A stretch of DNA of 64,000 bases from Parachlamydiales bacterium. Lineage in GTDB: Bacteria; Chlamydiota; Chlamydiia; Chlamydiales; SM23-39. The stretch is from the NCBI GenBank assembly GCA_015661075.1, contig JACVQJ010000002.1, positions 1 to 64,000 of the forward strand, read 5' to 3'. This document shows positions 33,527 through 42,706 of this stretch, in pieces. Made by a program: the position numbers and the translations under genes. Numbering within the stretch: position 1 is the stretch's first letter; each line of letters opens with the position of its first letter. The notes below the pieces were generated by a model that ran no database searches, had not been told where the DNA came from, and saw only the letters and a program-made list of their open reading frames with translations.

Positions 33527-34527
33527 ATGTAAAGCAGTTTGACAAACGAGTGATTGTGACGGGCGGCGCCGGCTTTATCGGCAGCCACCTCACCGATCTG
33601 CTGTTGGAAAAAGGCCATCATGTCACCGTCATCGACAATCTGAATGGCGGCTGGATGAAGAACCTGAAAATGGCCGAGAGCCATCCGCACTTTCGCTTCG
33701 TCCAGGCCGACATCCGGGACAAAGAGGCGCTGGCCGGGTTGTTCGATGGCGTCGATTGGGTGTTTCATCTGGCGGCGCTCGCCGATATCGTTCCGTCGAT
33801 CGAAAAACCGCGCGAATATTTTGAGACCAATGTCGATGGCACGTTCAATGTGCTGGAAGCTGCCCAAAAAGCGAGCGTCAAGCGCTTTTTGTACGCCGCA
33901 TCCTCCTCCTGTTATGGAATTCCCGCTCAGTATCCCACGCCGGAGAGCGCCCCCGTCCAGCCGCAGTATCCGTACGCGCTGACCAAATATCTGGGCGAGC
34001 AGCTGGTTTTGCATTGGGCGCAAGTCTACAAGTTGCCCGCACTATGCCTCCGACTGTTCAATGTTTTCGGACCCCGCTCGCGAACCACTGGCGTATATGG
34101 CGCGGTCTTTGGCGTTTTTCTTGCGCAAAAACTGCACCAAAAGCCATTTACAGTCGTCGGCGACGGGAACCAAACAAGAGACTTTACCTATGTGGCGGAC
34201 GTGGTGGACGCGTTTTATACGGCGGCTCTGTCCGATTTGACGAATGATTTCATGAATGTCGGCAGCTTTGGACATTACAGTGTGAACCGGTTGGTGGAGC
34301 TGCTCGGCGGTCCCATCACCTACATCCCCAAGCGGCCGGGCGAGCCCGACTGTACCTTCGCTGATGTTTCGAAGATCCAAAGAGTATTGGGTTGGAAGGC
34401 GAAAGTCTCTTTTGAAGAAGGTGTGGGTCGCATATTGAGCCGCATCGACGATTTTCGCGATGCGCCGCTGTGGGAGCCCACATCCATTCAAGAGGCGACG
34501 AAAACCTGGTTTCAATATCTTAAATAG
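33523..34527 (+). CDS. NAD-dependent sugar epimerase (extended SDR)
   Basis: A 334-residue extended SDR related to UDP-glucose/UDP-GlcNAc 4-epimerases. Motifs: VTGGAGFIGSHL near the N-terminus, FHLAALADIVPSIEKP, YAASSSCYG, the active-site YPYALTKYLGE (Y and K), LRLFNVFGPRS, and DGNQTRDFTYVADVV late in the protein. The overlap with the upstream SDR (ATGA) couples their expression. The presence of two different SDRs beside a GmhA-like isomerase suggests building of an unusual nucleotide sugar. Confidence 0.88.
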   Translation: MNVKQFDKRVIVTGGAGFIGSHLTDLLLEKGHHVTVIDNLNGGWMKNLKMAESHPHFRFVQADIRDKEALAGLFDGVDWVFHLAALADIVPSIEKPREYFETNVDGTFNVLEAAQKASVKRFLYAASSSCYGIPAQYPTPESAPVQPQYPYALTKYLGEQLVLHWAQVYKLPALCLRLFNVFGPRSRTTGVYGAVFGVFLAQKLHQKPFTVVGDGNQTRDFTYVADVVDAFYTAALSDLTNDFMNVGSFGHYSVNRLVELLGGPITYIPKRPGEPDCTFADVSKIQRVLGWKAKVSFEEGVGRILSRIDDFRDAPLWEPTSIQEATKTWFQYLK

Positions 34528-34536
34528 GGGTGGTCT

Positions 34537-35163
34537 ATGTTTCATGCCCGTTTAGAAGAATTGGCAACATGTGTGCGGGAATGTATTTATACAGCTCTCG
34601 ATGGCGATCTGACGGGTATTCAAGCGCTCGATCGCGCCCATGAACTGCTGCGGCAAACCAAACGGCATGGCGGGATCGTCTATGTCGTCGGCAATGGCGG
34701 CAGCGCGGGGATCGCATCGCATTTTTGCACTGATTTGATGAAATGCCTGCAAGTTCCGTCCCAGACTCTCTATGACAGCAATGTAATGACGTGCCTGGCC
34801 AACGATATTGGCTACGAAAATGTCTTTTCCTATTCATTGCAGCGCCTGTTGAAGCCGCACGATCTGCTGGTCGCGATCAGCAGTTCGGGCAAGTCGCCCA
34901 ACATCTTGAATGCTGTTTATGTGGCCCGTGCGCGTCATACGCCGGTCATCACATTGAGCGGCTTTGCCGAGGCGAATCCATTGCGTACGCTGGGTCATTT
35001 AAATTTCTGGATCGATCGCCCGGATTATGGGATTGTGGAATCGGCTCATTTCTTTTTATTGCATACGATCGTCGATAGTTGGAACAAACAGGGAACGGAT
35101 CATGCCCAAATCGCTAGAAGTATCAGCCAGCAAAAAAATCAGATTGCTGCAAGACGTCGCTGA
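34537..35163 (+). CDS. SIS-domain phosphosugar isomerase, GmhA-like
   Basis: A 208-residue SIS-domain protein similar to sedoheptulose-7-phosphate isomerase. Visible features are VVGNGGSAGIASHFCTDL (phosphate-binding loop), LANDIGYENVFS, and VAISSSGKSPNILNA (second SIS loop), with HFFLLHTIVD near the C-terminus. GmhA makes D-glycero-manno-heptose 7-phosphate for heptose pathways; the next gene encodes a kinase/nucleotidyltransferase fusion that suits the following steps. Its 3' end overlaps that gene by 62 bases, an unusually long overlap. Confidence 0.85.
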   Translation: MFHARLEELATCVRECIYTALDGDLTGIQALDRAHELLRQTKRHGGIVYVVGNGGSAGIASHFCTDLMKCLQVPSQTLYDSNVMTCLANDIGYENVFSYSLQRLLKPHDLLVAISSSGKSPNILNAVYVARARHTPVITLSGFAEANPLRTLGHLNFWIDRPDYGIVESAHFFLLHTIVDSWNKQGTDHAQIARSISQQKNQIAARRR

Positions 35164-36652
35164 GGTATTAGAAAAAGAGCGCCGCAAGGGATTGAAGATC
35201 GTGCAGTGCCACGGTGTCTTCGATCTCCTGCATCCTGGGCATATCCGCCATTTTCGCGAAGCCAAGGCGCAGGGCGACAAGTTGGTCGTCTCTGTGACGC
35301 CGGATCGCTTCGTCAATAAAGGTCCGGGGCGTCCGGCATTTAACGAACAGCTGCGCCTCGAATCGCTGGCGGCTTTGGCTGATGTCGATTATGTCGTGTT
35401 GAATGACTCGCCCGACGCGATTTCCGCCATCCAAAAAATTCGCCCCAATCTCTATGTGAAGGGCAAGGAATATGCCGATCACGCCGCCGATGTGACCGGA
35501 AAAATTTCGCAAGAAGTGAATGCTGTCGAATCGGCAGGTGGGCGGGTGTACTATACTGACGATGTTGTCTTTTCCTCATCATCATTGTTGAACAAGTACT
35601 TCGACTCCATGCCGAAGGAAGTCGTCGAATTTCTGGGCGAATTCAAAAAGAAACATTCGTCGGATGAGATTTTGGAAAAGATCGAATTGTTGTCTGATTT
35701 GAAGGTCCTCGTCATCGGCGATGCTATCATTGACGAATATCAGTACACAGAGCCGATGGGACAGTCCGGCAAGGGGCTACACATGGTCGCTCGCTGTCTG
35801 GACAAAGAAGTGTTTCTGGGCGGTTCGCTGATCATCGCCAACCATCTGGCGCAATTTGCCAAAGAAGTAACTTTGGTGACAGCACTGGGCCGCGATTGTC
35901 CTTATTTGAGCTTCATTACGCATCATTTGGATCCTCGTGTACAGCCTCGTTTTACATCGCTGGAAGATTCGACGACGCTGGTGAAAAAGCGCTACGTCTT
36001 GAAAGACGGGAAAAACTTGACCAAGCTTTTTGAGACCTACTCGGGCCAGGAAGAGCCGCTTCATCCGAAACAGACGCTGGAAATTGTCGAGTTTTTGAAG
36101 CAGAGCGCGGCGGGATACGATCTAGTTCTGGCCTGCGATTTTGGCAATGGCTTTACCAACCAGCCGATTATCGAGGCGATCTCCGATGTCCCTACGTTTT
36201 TGGCGTTAAATACTCAGATGAATAGCGGTAATCGCGGCTTTAACGTCGTCACGAATTACCGAAGAGCTGATTACATTTCTCTTAACGAACCTGAGTTGAG
36301 ACTCTCGATGCACGATAAGACTAGTTCGTTAGATGGTCTGGCGGTAGATGTCTGTCAGTTGCTCAATGTCTCGCATCTATCGATTACGCGTGGAGTGAAC
36401 GGGGTGCAGTGTTATTCTTCTAGTGGCGATCGAGTGCGAATTCCAGCGTTTGCGACCAATACCGTTGACCGGATCGGCGCGGGAGACAGTTTTCTGTCGC
36501 TGTCGTCGCTTGCGATGGCGAAGGGCTACCCGTCGATGATGAGTGGTTTTTTAGGGTCATTGGCCGCGGCAATGAGTGTGCAGGTGGTGGGTAATCAAGA
36601 GGCTGTGAAGAAGGCGCAGCTATGTAAATTTTTGATTCGGATGTTAAAATAA
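35102..36652 (+). CDS. Nucleotidyltransferase-PfkB kinase fusion (HldE-like, reversed domain order)
   Basis: A 516-residue bifunctional protein. Residues ~35-165 are a cytidylyltransferase-like domain with CHGVFDLLHPGHIRHF (HxGH motif) and LYVKGKEYADH. Residues ~195-516 are a PfkB/ribokinase-type sugar kinase with VIGDAIIDEY at its start, VFLGGSLIIANHLA and the anionic-hole motif NTVDRIGAGDSFLS near the end. In HldE of heptose synthesis the kinase comes first; here the order is swapped, so the chemistry may be similar but on a different sugar. The ATG at 35102 lies within the SIS gene; the open frame runs further upstream. A short truncated frame follows at 36653. Confidence 0.85.
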   Translation: MPKSLEVSASKKIRLLQDVAEVLEKERRKGLKIVQCHGVFDLLHPGHIRHFREAKAQGDKLVVSVTPDRFVNKGPGRPAFNEQLRLESLAALADVDYVVLNDSPDAISAIQKIRPNLYVKGKEYADHAADVTGKISQEVNAVESAGGRVYYTDDVVFSSSSLLNKYFDSMPKEVVEFLGEFKKKHSSDEILEKIELLSDLKVLVIGDAIIDEYQYTEPMGQSGKGLHMVARCLDKEVFLGGSLIIANHLAQFAKEVTLVTALGRDCPYLSFITHHLDPRVQPRFTSLEDSTTLVKKRYVLKDGKNLTKLFETYSGQEEPLHPKQTLEIVEFLKQSAAGYDLVLACDFGNGFTNQPIIEAISDVPTFLALNTQMNSGNRGFNVVTNYRRADYISLNEPELRLSMHDKTSSLDGLAVDVCQLLNVSHLSITRGVNGVQCYSSSGDRVRIPAFATNTVDRIGAGDSFLSLSSLAMAKGYPSMMSGFLGSLAAAMSVQVVGNQEAVKKAQLCKFLIRMLK

Positions 36653-36766
36653 ATGAAAATACTTATTGTAGATCACATGGTTAATTGTGGGGGAGATAGT
36701 GGTTTTACTGGCAATGATAATTGTCGCTCAACACCAGGTTTCAGGAGTTTCCTCAATGGAATCTGA
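36653..36766 (+). pseudogene. Truncated next gene of the operon
   Basis: An ATG that starts at the base after the upstream TAA reads MKILIVDHMVN and then runs for 37 codons into a stop. The opening looks like a real gene start in this tightly packed operon, but the sequence after about codon 12 has no protein character and the composition changes. The original gene was probably cut by a rearrangement here; a convergent ABC transporter gene now ends at 36962. Confidence 0.4.
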
Positions 36767-36770
36767 AGCC

Positions 36771-36790
36771 CTTTTGCCCGATGGCAAAAG
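36771..36790. other. Hairpin in the junction between two gene blocks
   Basis: CTTTTGCC and GGCAAAAG form a perfect 8-bp stem with a CGAT loop, in the non-coding stretch between the plus-strand sugar operon and the convergent ABC transporter. It may be a bidirectional terminator or part of a decayed repeat; the downstream T/A-runs are short. The rest of 36767-36961 has no supported gene. Confidence 0.4.
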
Positions 36791-36961
36791 ACCGAATAAT
36801 GGTGGCATGTAAGACTGAGTCTGAGACTGGTGATGATCGATTTAGAAATCCCTATAGCGCCCGCAGCGCCGTTCAAAACACAGCTCAAATCATTAATCCG
36901 CACAGGATTGTATCATCTGAATATGCCTATTTCCACATTGAGAGCGGAAAAAAGGTGGCGA

Positions 36962-38764
36962 TTATTCTTGAAGAGATTGAAGGCCCCAAAGATGAGAATA
37001 TCGGCCGTTTAATTGAACGAGTTCCTCGTGTTTTCCCGATTCGATGACCCTTCCCTTTTCGATCACGTAGATAATATCTGCATGAATAATAGTGGACAGA
37101 CGATGTGCAACGATTACAAAAGTCTTATTTTTTTGGAATAAAGTTAAATTTTGTATAATAATCTGCTCGGATATGCTGTCTAAGCTACTTGTAGCCTCAT
37201 CTAGAACCAAAATCTCTGGATTTCGAAGCAAGGCCCGTCCTAAGGCAATTCTCTGCCGCTGCCCTCCAGATAACTTATAACCTCTTTCACCAATCATTGT
37301 CCTGTAAGCATCTGGAAGCTTTGATACAAAATCTGCTATACCTATCGATTTTGTAACAAGATCAAAGTCAGACTGAGAAATATTTTTTTCTCCAAACAAC
37401 AGATTTTCTTCAATAGTTCCGTTTATAATAAAAACTTCTTGATTCACTGCCCCTATTTTCTCTCTCCAACTATTCGGAGAAAAAACATTCATAGGATGTG
37501 AATCAACAAGTATTTCTCCATAATTAGGCATGTGTAGGGACAATAACAGATCTAAAATAGAAGATTTGCCGGTTCCAGAAAGGCCCACCAAGGCTGTAAC
37601 TTTATTTTTTTTGATTGATAAAGAGAGATTCGTGAGAACGGGGTTTTTTGCTGAAGGATAGGTAAAAGAGATATTGCGAAATTCAATCGAATCGCTCCAG
37701 CCAGCAAATTCTTTTGTGATAATCGGTCGATACTGCTTATCATGGTCTTCTAAAAATCCAGCTAAACGGTGAATTGTTCCAGAATAGAGTCCTATACCAC
37801 CTATTGTGCTCACTATTGTCTGCAAGCGTACTGCTAAGCGATAGGACAAGATCACATAAGTCAAAAGACTTGCTAAATAATCTCCAGTCGATACGTTTAA
37901 TAGTAAAGATCCCGTGATTAATATTGCTCCCAACATAAGAATACCCAGGACTTCGCTGAGAGAGGGGACTAAATTATTCCAGAAATAAGATTTCCTGCTT
38001 ATTTCAAATATTCGATCTAAAATTGAATTGGCTTTGTCTAAGAAATAGTCTTCTCGATTGAACATATGAATTGGTTTGATTGCCAATAAAATTTGTATAG
38101 TTTCATGGCTAAAGTCGAAAACTTTATTAGCAAGAAGCTTGGAGAAATGAAACACATTCTTAATAGCAATCTTTTGTACACACCCGAATAATAAAAAAAA
38201 TATTAAATTAACAAACGTTAATCTCGGCGATATACAATATAAAGAAACGAGAAGTCCGATTGCCATGAATAATGATACGAGCAACTGATTGATTCCAGCG
38301 AACAGAACAGGCACGAATGAAGAGGGGCTTTTTACCATTTCACTTAACTCGCCTGTTTTATATTCGGAAACAAATGGAAAACTAAAACGGAAAATCTGCC
38401 GGTATATTTTTTTTTGCAAATTTACTTGCATTTTCAAAGCAAATACAGTTGTCTCATGCACAGCCAAAAAGCTTATTAGGCTTCGAAAACACTGTAGTAG
38501 AAGGGCGCTTAGAATGTTAAGGTAAAATAATTGCAATGAGGTGAGATTCCATCCAAGTTTCGATACGTTCAAATAGGCAAGAATGCCGTTATCATGAGAT
38601 GATCCATTTAATGACAAAAATGCTGAGTAAATAAATGCAAATGAACTTCCTTCGAGGAGTCCTGCCAGTACATAAGGGATGAATGTTAGAAAAATAAATC
38701 GCACATTCGAAGCAGAGGATTCACGGAAAGTTTTTATGAGCGGAAGGCGGAATGGGTTGATCAT
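36962..38764 (-). CDS. ABC exporter (fused permease-ATPase, MsbA-like)
   Basis: A 600-residue half-transporter. The first ~330 residues hold about six membrane helices (for example SLFMAIGLLVSLYCI and LGILMLGAILITGSLLL). The ATPase domain has Walker A GLSGTGKSS (about 394-402), a Q-loop AVNQEVF, signature LSGGQRQRIALGRAL (about 495-510), Walker B ILVLDEATSSLD and the H-loop VIVAHRLSTI. It probably flips a lipid-linked glycan or lipid across the inner membrane. It lies 7 bases after a glycosyltransferase gene on the same strand. Both are visibly more AT-rich than the operon at 32.5-36.7 kb. Confidence 0.9.
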   Translation of the reverse strand: MINPFRLPLIKTFRESSASNVRFIFLTFIPYVLAGLLEGSSFAFIYSAFLSLNGSSHDNGILAYLNVSKLGWNLTSLQLFYLNILSALLLQCFRSLISFLAVHETTVFALKMQVNLQKKIYRQIFRFSFPFVSEYKTGELSEMVKSPSSFVPVLFAGINQLLVSLFMAIGLLVSLYCISPRLTFVNLIFFLLFGCVQKIAIKNVFHFSKLLANKVFDFSHETIQILLAIKPIHMFNREDYFLDKANSILDRIFEISRKSYFWNNLVPSLSEVLGILMLGAILITGSLLLNVSTGDYLASLLTYVILSYRLAVRLQTIVSTIGGIGLYSGTIHRLAGFLEDHDKQYRPIITKEFAGWSDSIEFRNISFTYPSAKNPVLTNLSLSIKKNKVTALVGLSGTGKSSILDLLLSLHMPNYGEILVDSHPMNVFSPNSWREKIGAVNQEVFIINGTIEENLLFGEKNISQSDFDLVTKSIGIADFVSKLPDAYRTMIGERGYKLSGGQRQRIALGRALLRNPEILVLDEATSSLDSISEQIIIQNLTLFQKNKTFVIVAHRLSTIIHADIIYVIEKGRVIESGKHEELVQLNGRYSHLWGLQSLQE

Positions 38765-38771
38765 ATCATTT

Positions 38772-40088
38772 TTAAACGAGTAATTGTTTGTATCTCTTCA
38801 GAAAAAGTCTCCCAATACGAGAGATAGGGGGATTCGAATAGTTGAAGATGTTCATCTGAGATTGAAATTGGCTTTGCAAAAGATCATCTTCATTAGAATA
38901 CACAATCTTATTGTCAATTCTGTCTAACATTTCGACTACTGCTTCATATATTTCTTCTTCAGAGTTTTCAATTAAACCAACTTGGAATTCATCGTATACT
39001 TCATCTGCCACAGCACCTGATAAATAACTTTTTAAGCACTCTGAAAATGTAATTAGTCTATTTGTCCTTTTGCAGAATTGTAATTTAAAAATATTTAAGC
39101 AATTTGAAGATGGAGAAAATAACCCAAAAGGGACAGTATTGACCATAACACAAGGGGTGCCGAAAACTCTCGGAAGCTCGTTTATTCCGCTCATCGGTCC
39201 GATGGAAAAGCGACAGTTTGCTGCTAAATAAACATCCATAAAATCACTTGCTTGATCTGAGTGGGAATAATCAATGATTTGGGAATATTTATTCCAATGA
39301 GCAGGTAGGTTTTCTGTTTTAGCGCTACCCATTCTAATGCAATATCCACCCCGTCGAGTGATTTCGATTAGGCTTTTTTCCAGGTTTATAATAGAAGAAT
39401 TCCTAGTAAATGGCAACCCACCTGGATAGTATCCTGGTGCTCGAGCACTAAAACACACGAACCAACTTCCTTCAGGAATTCCCAGATGTTGTAATATTTC
39501 GCGTCCTTTGAATCGATCAGAGTCTTTAAATGTTAAAATGGGGAGAAATTTTTGATGAACTTTTTGAGATTCTCTATAAATTTTATGGAGGTTTTTGACT
39601 CGACAATCATACCCTCCGACAAAAGGCACCACGACAGATTTAGGACCGTATGGATCTATTTTCAGTTCCTTGGAACTAAGGATGGGATATAGAAGGAAGA
39701 ATAAGAACAAATTATCAATTACTAGAAAGTGTCGCCTCCAACAATGTAAAAGGTATCTGTTTGACAAGGAATATGAAGCCTCTTGTTTCTTAAATAAGCA
39801 TCCTGCTTTTATTTCATTGAGCCTCTCTCTAATTCGCATTCTGCCCCAATGAGGAAATAAGATAACCACCCCCCCACCACCCCCATTTAATTCCTTTAAA
39901 CGGAGAAAGATATCTGGTTCCATCGCAAGATGCCCTAGAGCTTCGTATTTTACATCTAACACCCTCAATCCAAATAGTTTGAGTAAATATATCAATGGGA
40001 AAGCTGCAAAAGACATGAGGCTGGATATTCCACTCAGAACTAAAGAAAAAACATTTAGTCGCCTCTTACCAACTTGAGTCGATATCAT
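38772..40088 (-). CDS. TIGR04372-type glycosyltransferase
   Basis: A 438-residue protein resembling the TIGR04372 glycosyltransferase family. Diagnostic segments are GGYCIRMGSAKTENLP, IIDYSHSDQASDFMDVYL and CRFSIGPMSGINELPRVFGTP with VMVNTVPFG, which form the donor-binding C-terminal half. The N-terminus has a hydrophobic stretch (VFSLVLSGISSLMSFAAFP). I chose ATG 40088 because a perfect AAGGAG lies just upstream (40093-40098); the open frame continues further into the IS element but is not credible. The IS3-type element is inserted 17 bases upstream of the start, so the native promoter may be lost. Confidence 0.65.
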   Translation of the reverse strand: MISTQVGKRRLNVFSLVLSGISSLMSFAAFPLIYLLKLFGLRVLDVKYEALGHLAMEPDIFLRLKELNGGGGGVVILFPHWGRMRIRERLNEIKAGCLFKKQEASYSLSNRYLLHCWRRHFLVIDNLFLFFLLYPILSSKELKIDPYGPKSVVVPFVGGYDCRVKNLHKIYRESQKVHQKFLPILTFKDSDRFKGREILQHLGIPEGSWFVCFSARAPGYYPGGLPFTRNSSIINLEKSLIEITRRGGYCIRMGSAKTENLPAHWNKYSQIIDYSHSDQASDFMDVYLAANCRFSIGPMSGINELPRVFGTPCVMVNTVPFGLFSPSSNCLNIFKLQFCKRTNRLITFSECLKSYLSGAVADEVYDEFQVGLIENSEEEIYEAVVEMLDRIDNKIVYSNEDDLLQSQFQSQMNIFNYSNPPISRIGRLFLKRYKQLLV

Positions 40089-40353
40089 TATGCTCCTTGA
40101 TCCTATGAGGTGGACCCAATCGACTGTACAACTTTTTAGGTGAAAGTTGTTTGCTTCACAGTTTCTTCGTTCTTTCTTCCGAAGGTGAACTGGCTGCTGA
40201 TCGAGCAGCCTATCACAATCATTCGTTCCTTGGCAAGTGGTCTGTTTGCACAAGATTGTTACTCTCTGCTCTGATCTAAAGATAGCTTTGCATCCGAAGG
40301 CAGAGAAGAGCGTGAGGGAACCCCCGTGCGCGCGGGCGCGCGCGACTCGGCAC

Positions 40354-41219
40354 TTATTCTGCATAGTCCACTTCATGAGGCGTTTTGTAGCCGAGTGCCT
40401 GGTGTAGTCTTTTGGTGTTATAGTATTGAAAATAGCTGGCAAGACCGGCCCTTGCTTCGGGCACGCTCTGGTAATCTTGCAAATACACGTCTTCATACTT
40501 CATCGATCTCCATAGACGTTCCACGAACACATTGTCCAGAGCGCGGCCTCGGCCATCCATGCTGAAGAGAATGTCTCTGCCAACAATCGCCTGAACAAAT
40601 TCCCTCGAAGTAAATTGCACTCCTTGGTCGGTATTGAAGATTTTGGGCTTTCCATGCCGTTCTATCGCTTCTTCTAGGGCGTCCAGACAAAACTTGTCTC
40701 TATGCTGTTGGAGAGACGGTATGACAGCGCAAAGCGGCTGAACCAGTCGATTACAGTCACAAGGTACACATACCCGTTTGGCAGCCGGATATACGTGATG
40801 TCCGTGCTCCAGACATCCAGTGGTGCCACCAATACCACGTTGCCCAGCAGGTAGGGGAATTTGAGATGCTCCGGATGCGGCTTTGAGGTATTGGGTCCCT
40901 GCTGATTGCCAGCTATTCCCAAGAGCCGCATAATCCGTTGAACATGCTTGCGATTGATGTCGTAACCCTCCCTCTTCAGATCCTGGGCAATCTTGCGCGA
41001 ACCCAAAAACGGCCGCGCCGTATAGATTTCCTCGATGCGACGCATAAGCTGCAGTTCTGAAGGTTTGACGGGCACACTCCTGTAGTAATAGCTGGAACGT
41101 GGGATGCTCAAGAGCCTGCGCTGAGCCGCTACTGACAGTTCTGTGTGCTGGTCTTCTATGCATTGTGTTTTCTCCTCGACGGTCAGTAGCCTAGGTTTTT
41201 TTAAGAAAATCGATCTCAA
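40354..41219 (-). pseudogene. IS3-family transposase orfB, frameshifted
   Basis: Two overlapping frames together make one DDE integrase. The first (41219 to about 40690) reads LSIPRSSYYY, RPFLGSRKIAQDLKREGY, VWSTDITYIRLPNGYVYL and VTVIDWFSRF. The second (about 40690 to 40354) continues CLDALEEAIERHGKPKIFNTDQGVQF, NVFVERLWRSMKYEDVYL and YFQYYNTKRLHQALGYKTP. The D-D-E residues (DIT, TDQG, ERLWR) are therefore all present but split by a frameshift near 40690, at the IETSFVW/KFCLDAL junction. The element should be unable to move by itself unless ribosomal slippage restores the frame. Confidence 0.85.
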
Positions 41220-41466
41220 TGGTCAATCGCCCGATCTTAATTCTCAAGAACTTCTCGATCGAAGTCATCGTTTTGCTTGCGGCCTTTTTTGCCCTCGAAC
41301 AAGCTCTCCGCTCCATCAATCAGTTTTTTTTCTATTTGTCAATTTGCAAAGGATGGACGCTGTGTTCGCTGGCTAATTGAATGAGCGTCTTGTCCTCTCT
41401 CAGCGCCTCAATGGCAACTTTTTTCTTGAAGGCTGCTGTTCTTGGAGTTCGTGGCTTCTTGGTCAT
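41220..41466 (-). pseudogene. IS3-family orfA remnant
   Basis: From ATG 41466 the minus strand reads MTKKPRTPRTAAFKKKVAIE and EDKTLIQLASEHSVHPLQI, a typical IS3 orfA helix-turn-helix start, but meets a stop after about 45 codons. The rest continues in other frames (KKAASKTMTSIEKFLR, then IGRLTIEIDFLKK) up to orfB, which indicates at least two changes. Confidence 0.75.
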
Positions 41467-41543
41467 TTTTTATCTCCATGCTCAATGGTTTAAGTAGCAT
41501 GAAGCAAACTAACTACCCTATCCAGTTTTCGGGGTCCACTTCA

Positions 41544-41795
41544 ATTGATGATTTTTACCAATATTTGCAATTCGTATGTCTCGAACCAACCAAGATTTTC
41601 CAAATCGGGGAGTTGAACAATCTTTTGGTCTTGTCGTGGTGACGAATTTTAGACATATCAGAAACCGTTAACCCCATCATACGGTGGTGTGCAATCTTCT
41701 ACCACTTTTTTCCTGTCGTTGACCGTAACTTTTAAAAGAATATTGCTTTGCTTCTTCAGCCAAGATACATTTGGAGATCATTTTAGGAGACGGAA
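41544..41795. other. Intergenic region between IS element and methyltransferase gene
   Basis: About 250 bases without a supported gene. TTGACC at 41720-41725 with TATTGC at 41742-41747 (16-base spacing) is a weak promoter candidate for the following gene. Confidence 0.4.
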
Positions 41796-42692
41796 ATGGG
41801 AATCGGAAAAGGTCCAGCTATTCTTCTCATGAAGGAAGCCCTCAGAAAGTCTTTCAATGGATCATTATTGACCTTGGGCAAGCAAGAATTACTAATGTCC
41901 CCTTACCAATTAAAACGCTATGCCAAAGCGACTGGGTTCTCATTAAAAATGCCAACTTATACCGATCCCTATGCGCCGATGCTGGATCGAGATTTTTTTT
42001 CACTTTTGGGATTTTCTCAAGTGAATTCCCTGGATTATTCTGATTTTGAAGGAGCGTCTATAATATTCGATCTCAATAGCGGAGATACTTCTGAAGCATT
42101 TCGAGAGGCGTTCGATGTGATCTACGACGGCGGGACGATGGAACATGTATTTCATCTTCCGAATGTTTTGAAAAGCATTATTTGGATGTTGAAACCGGGA
42201 GGGCGTCTCATCCATCTTTCTCCTGCATCGAACCATTTGGAACATAGTTTTTATATGTTTTCCCCGACTTTTTTTTACGACTTTTATCAAAGCAACAAAT
42301 TTGAAGTGAACTATGTGCAAATTGTTCGCTGTACGCCTTGTTTTGATTATAAGTATGTTGTTTACAATTATGATCATGCGGGGTGTTTAGCGAATTCCGA
42401 TGTAGGAATGGGAAGACTGGATACTGGCATGTACCTAGTTCATACTGTTGTCACAAAAACGGCTCAATCGACGAGCTCAGCGATTCCCAACCAGAGCATC
42501 TATTCTAGCGATCTGTGGCGGCGTACCCAAACGATCCAGCAAACATCCTTCTTGAAAAGATGGCTGAAGGAAGAAAGTTATAGAAAATGGAAACAGCGCT
42601 TTAAAATGAGCCCATTCTATCCAATTTGGGCCTACTGTAAGCTCAAATTTCGAAGATATGGTGTTCCATTAAAGGTCGCTGATCGTTTTTAG
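41796..42692 (+). CDS. Class I SAM-dependent methyltransferase-like protein
   Basis: A 298-residue protein. The middle has the methyltransferase-type segment FDVIYDGGTMEHVFHLPNVLKSI followed by WMLKPGGRLIHLSPASNH, corresponding to the post-motif II/III region of class I enzymes. The preceding SAM-binding strand is atypical (SLDYSDFEGASIIFDLNSGD) and lacks an obvious GxGxG, so cofactor binding is unproven. The ATG at 41796 has a good GGAG ribosome binding site. It is the only plus-strand gene in this part of the glycan locus and converges on the FkbM gene with a gap of 14 bases. Confidence 0.7.
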   Translation: MGIGKGPAILLMKEALRKSFNGSLLTLGKQELLMSPYQLKRYAKATGFSLKMPTYTDPYAPMLDRDFFSLLGFSQVNSLDYSDFEGASIIFDLNSGDTSEAFREAFDVIYDGGTMEHVFHLPNVLKSIIWMLKPGGRLIHLSPASNHLEHSFYMFSPTFFYDFYQSNKFEVNYVQIVRCTPCFDYKYVVYNYDHAGCLANSDVGMGRLDTGMYLVHTVVTKTAQSTSSAIPNQSIYSSDLWRRTQTIQQTSFLKRWLKEESYRKWKQRFKMSPFYPIWAYCKLKFRRYGVPLKVADRF

Positions 42693-42706
42693 CGAATTTT
42701 ACAGTT

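Larger units (their letters stand above)
40106..41543 (-). mobile_element. Decayed IS3-family insertion sequence
   Basis: A 1438-bp element. Its ends read inward TGAGGTGGACCC (40106 rightward) and TGAAGTGGACCC (41543 leftward), imperfect terminal inverted repeats of the IS3 type. It encodes orfA and orfB transposase genes on the minus strand, both broken by frame disruptions. No target-site duplication is visible at the edges. Between the orfB stop and the left end there are about 245 bases of non-coding sequence with an alternating CG run (40326-40344). Confidence 0.8.

Noticed and set aside
36721-37047. 108-codon plus-strand frame crossing into the ABC transporter gene
   Set aside because: Its last part is antisense to the transporter's conserved end, and the rest lies in decayed sequence without a ribosome binding site.
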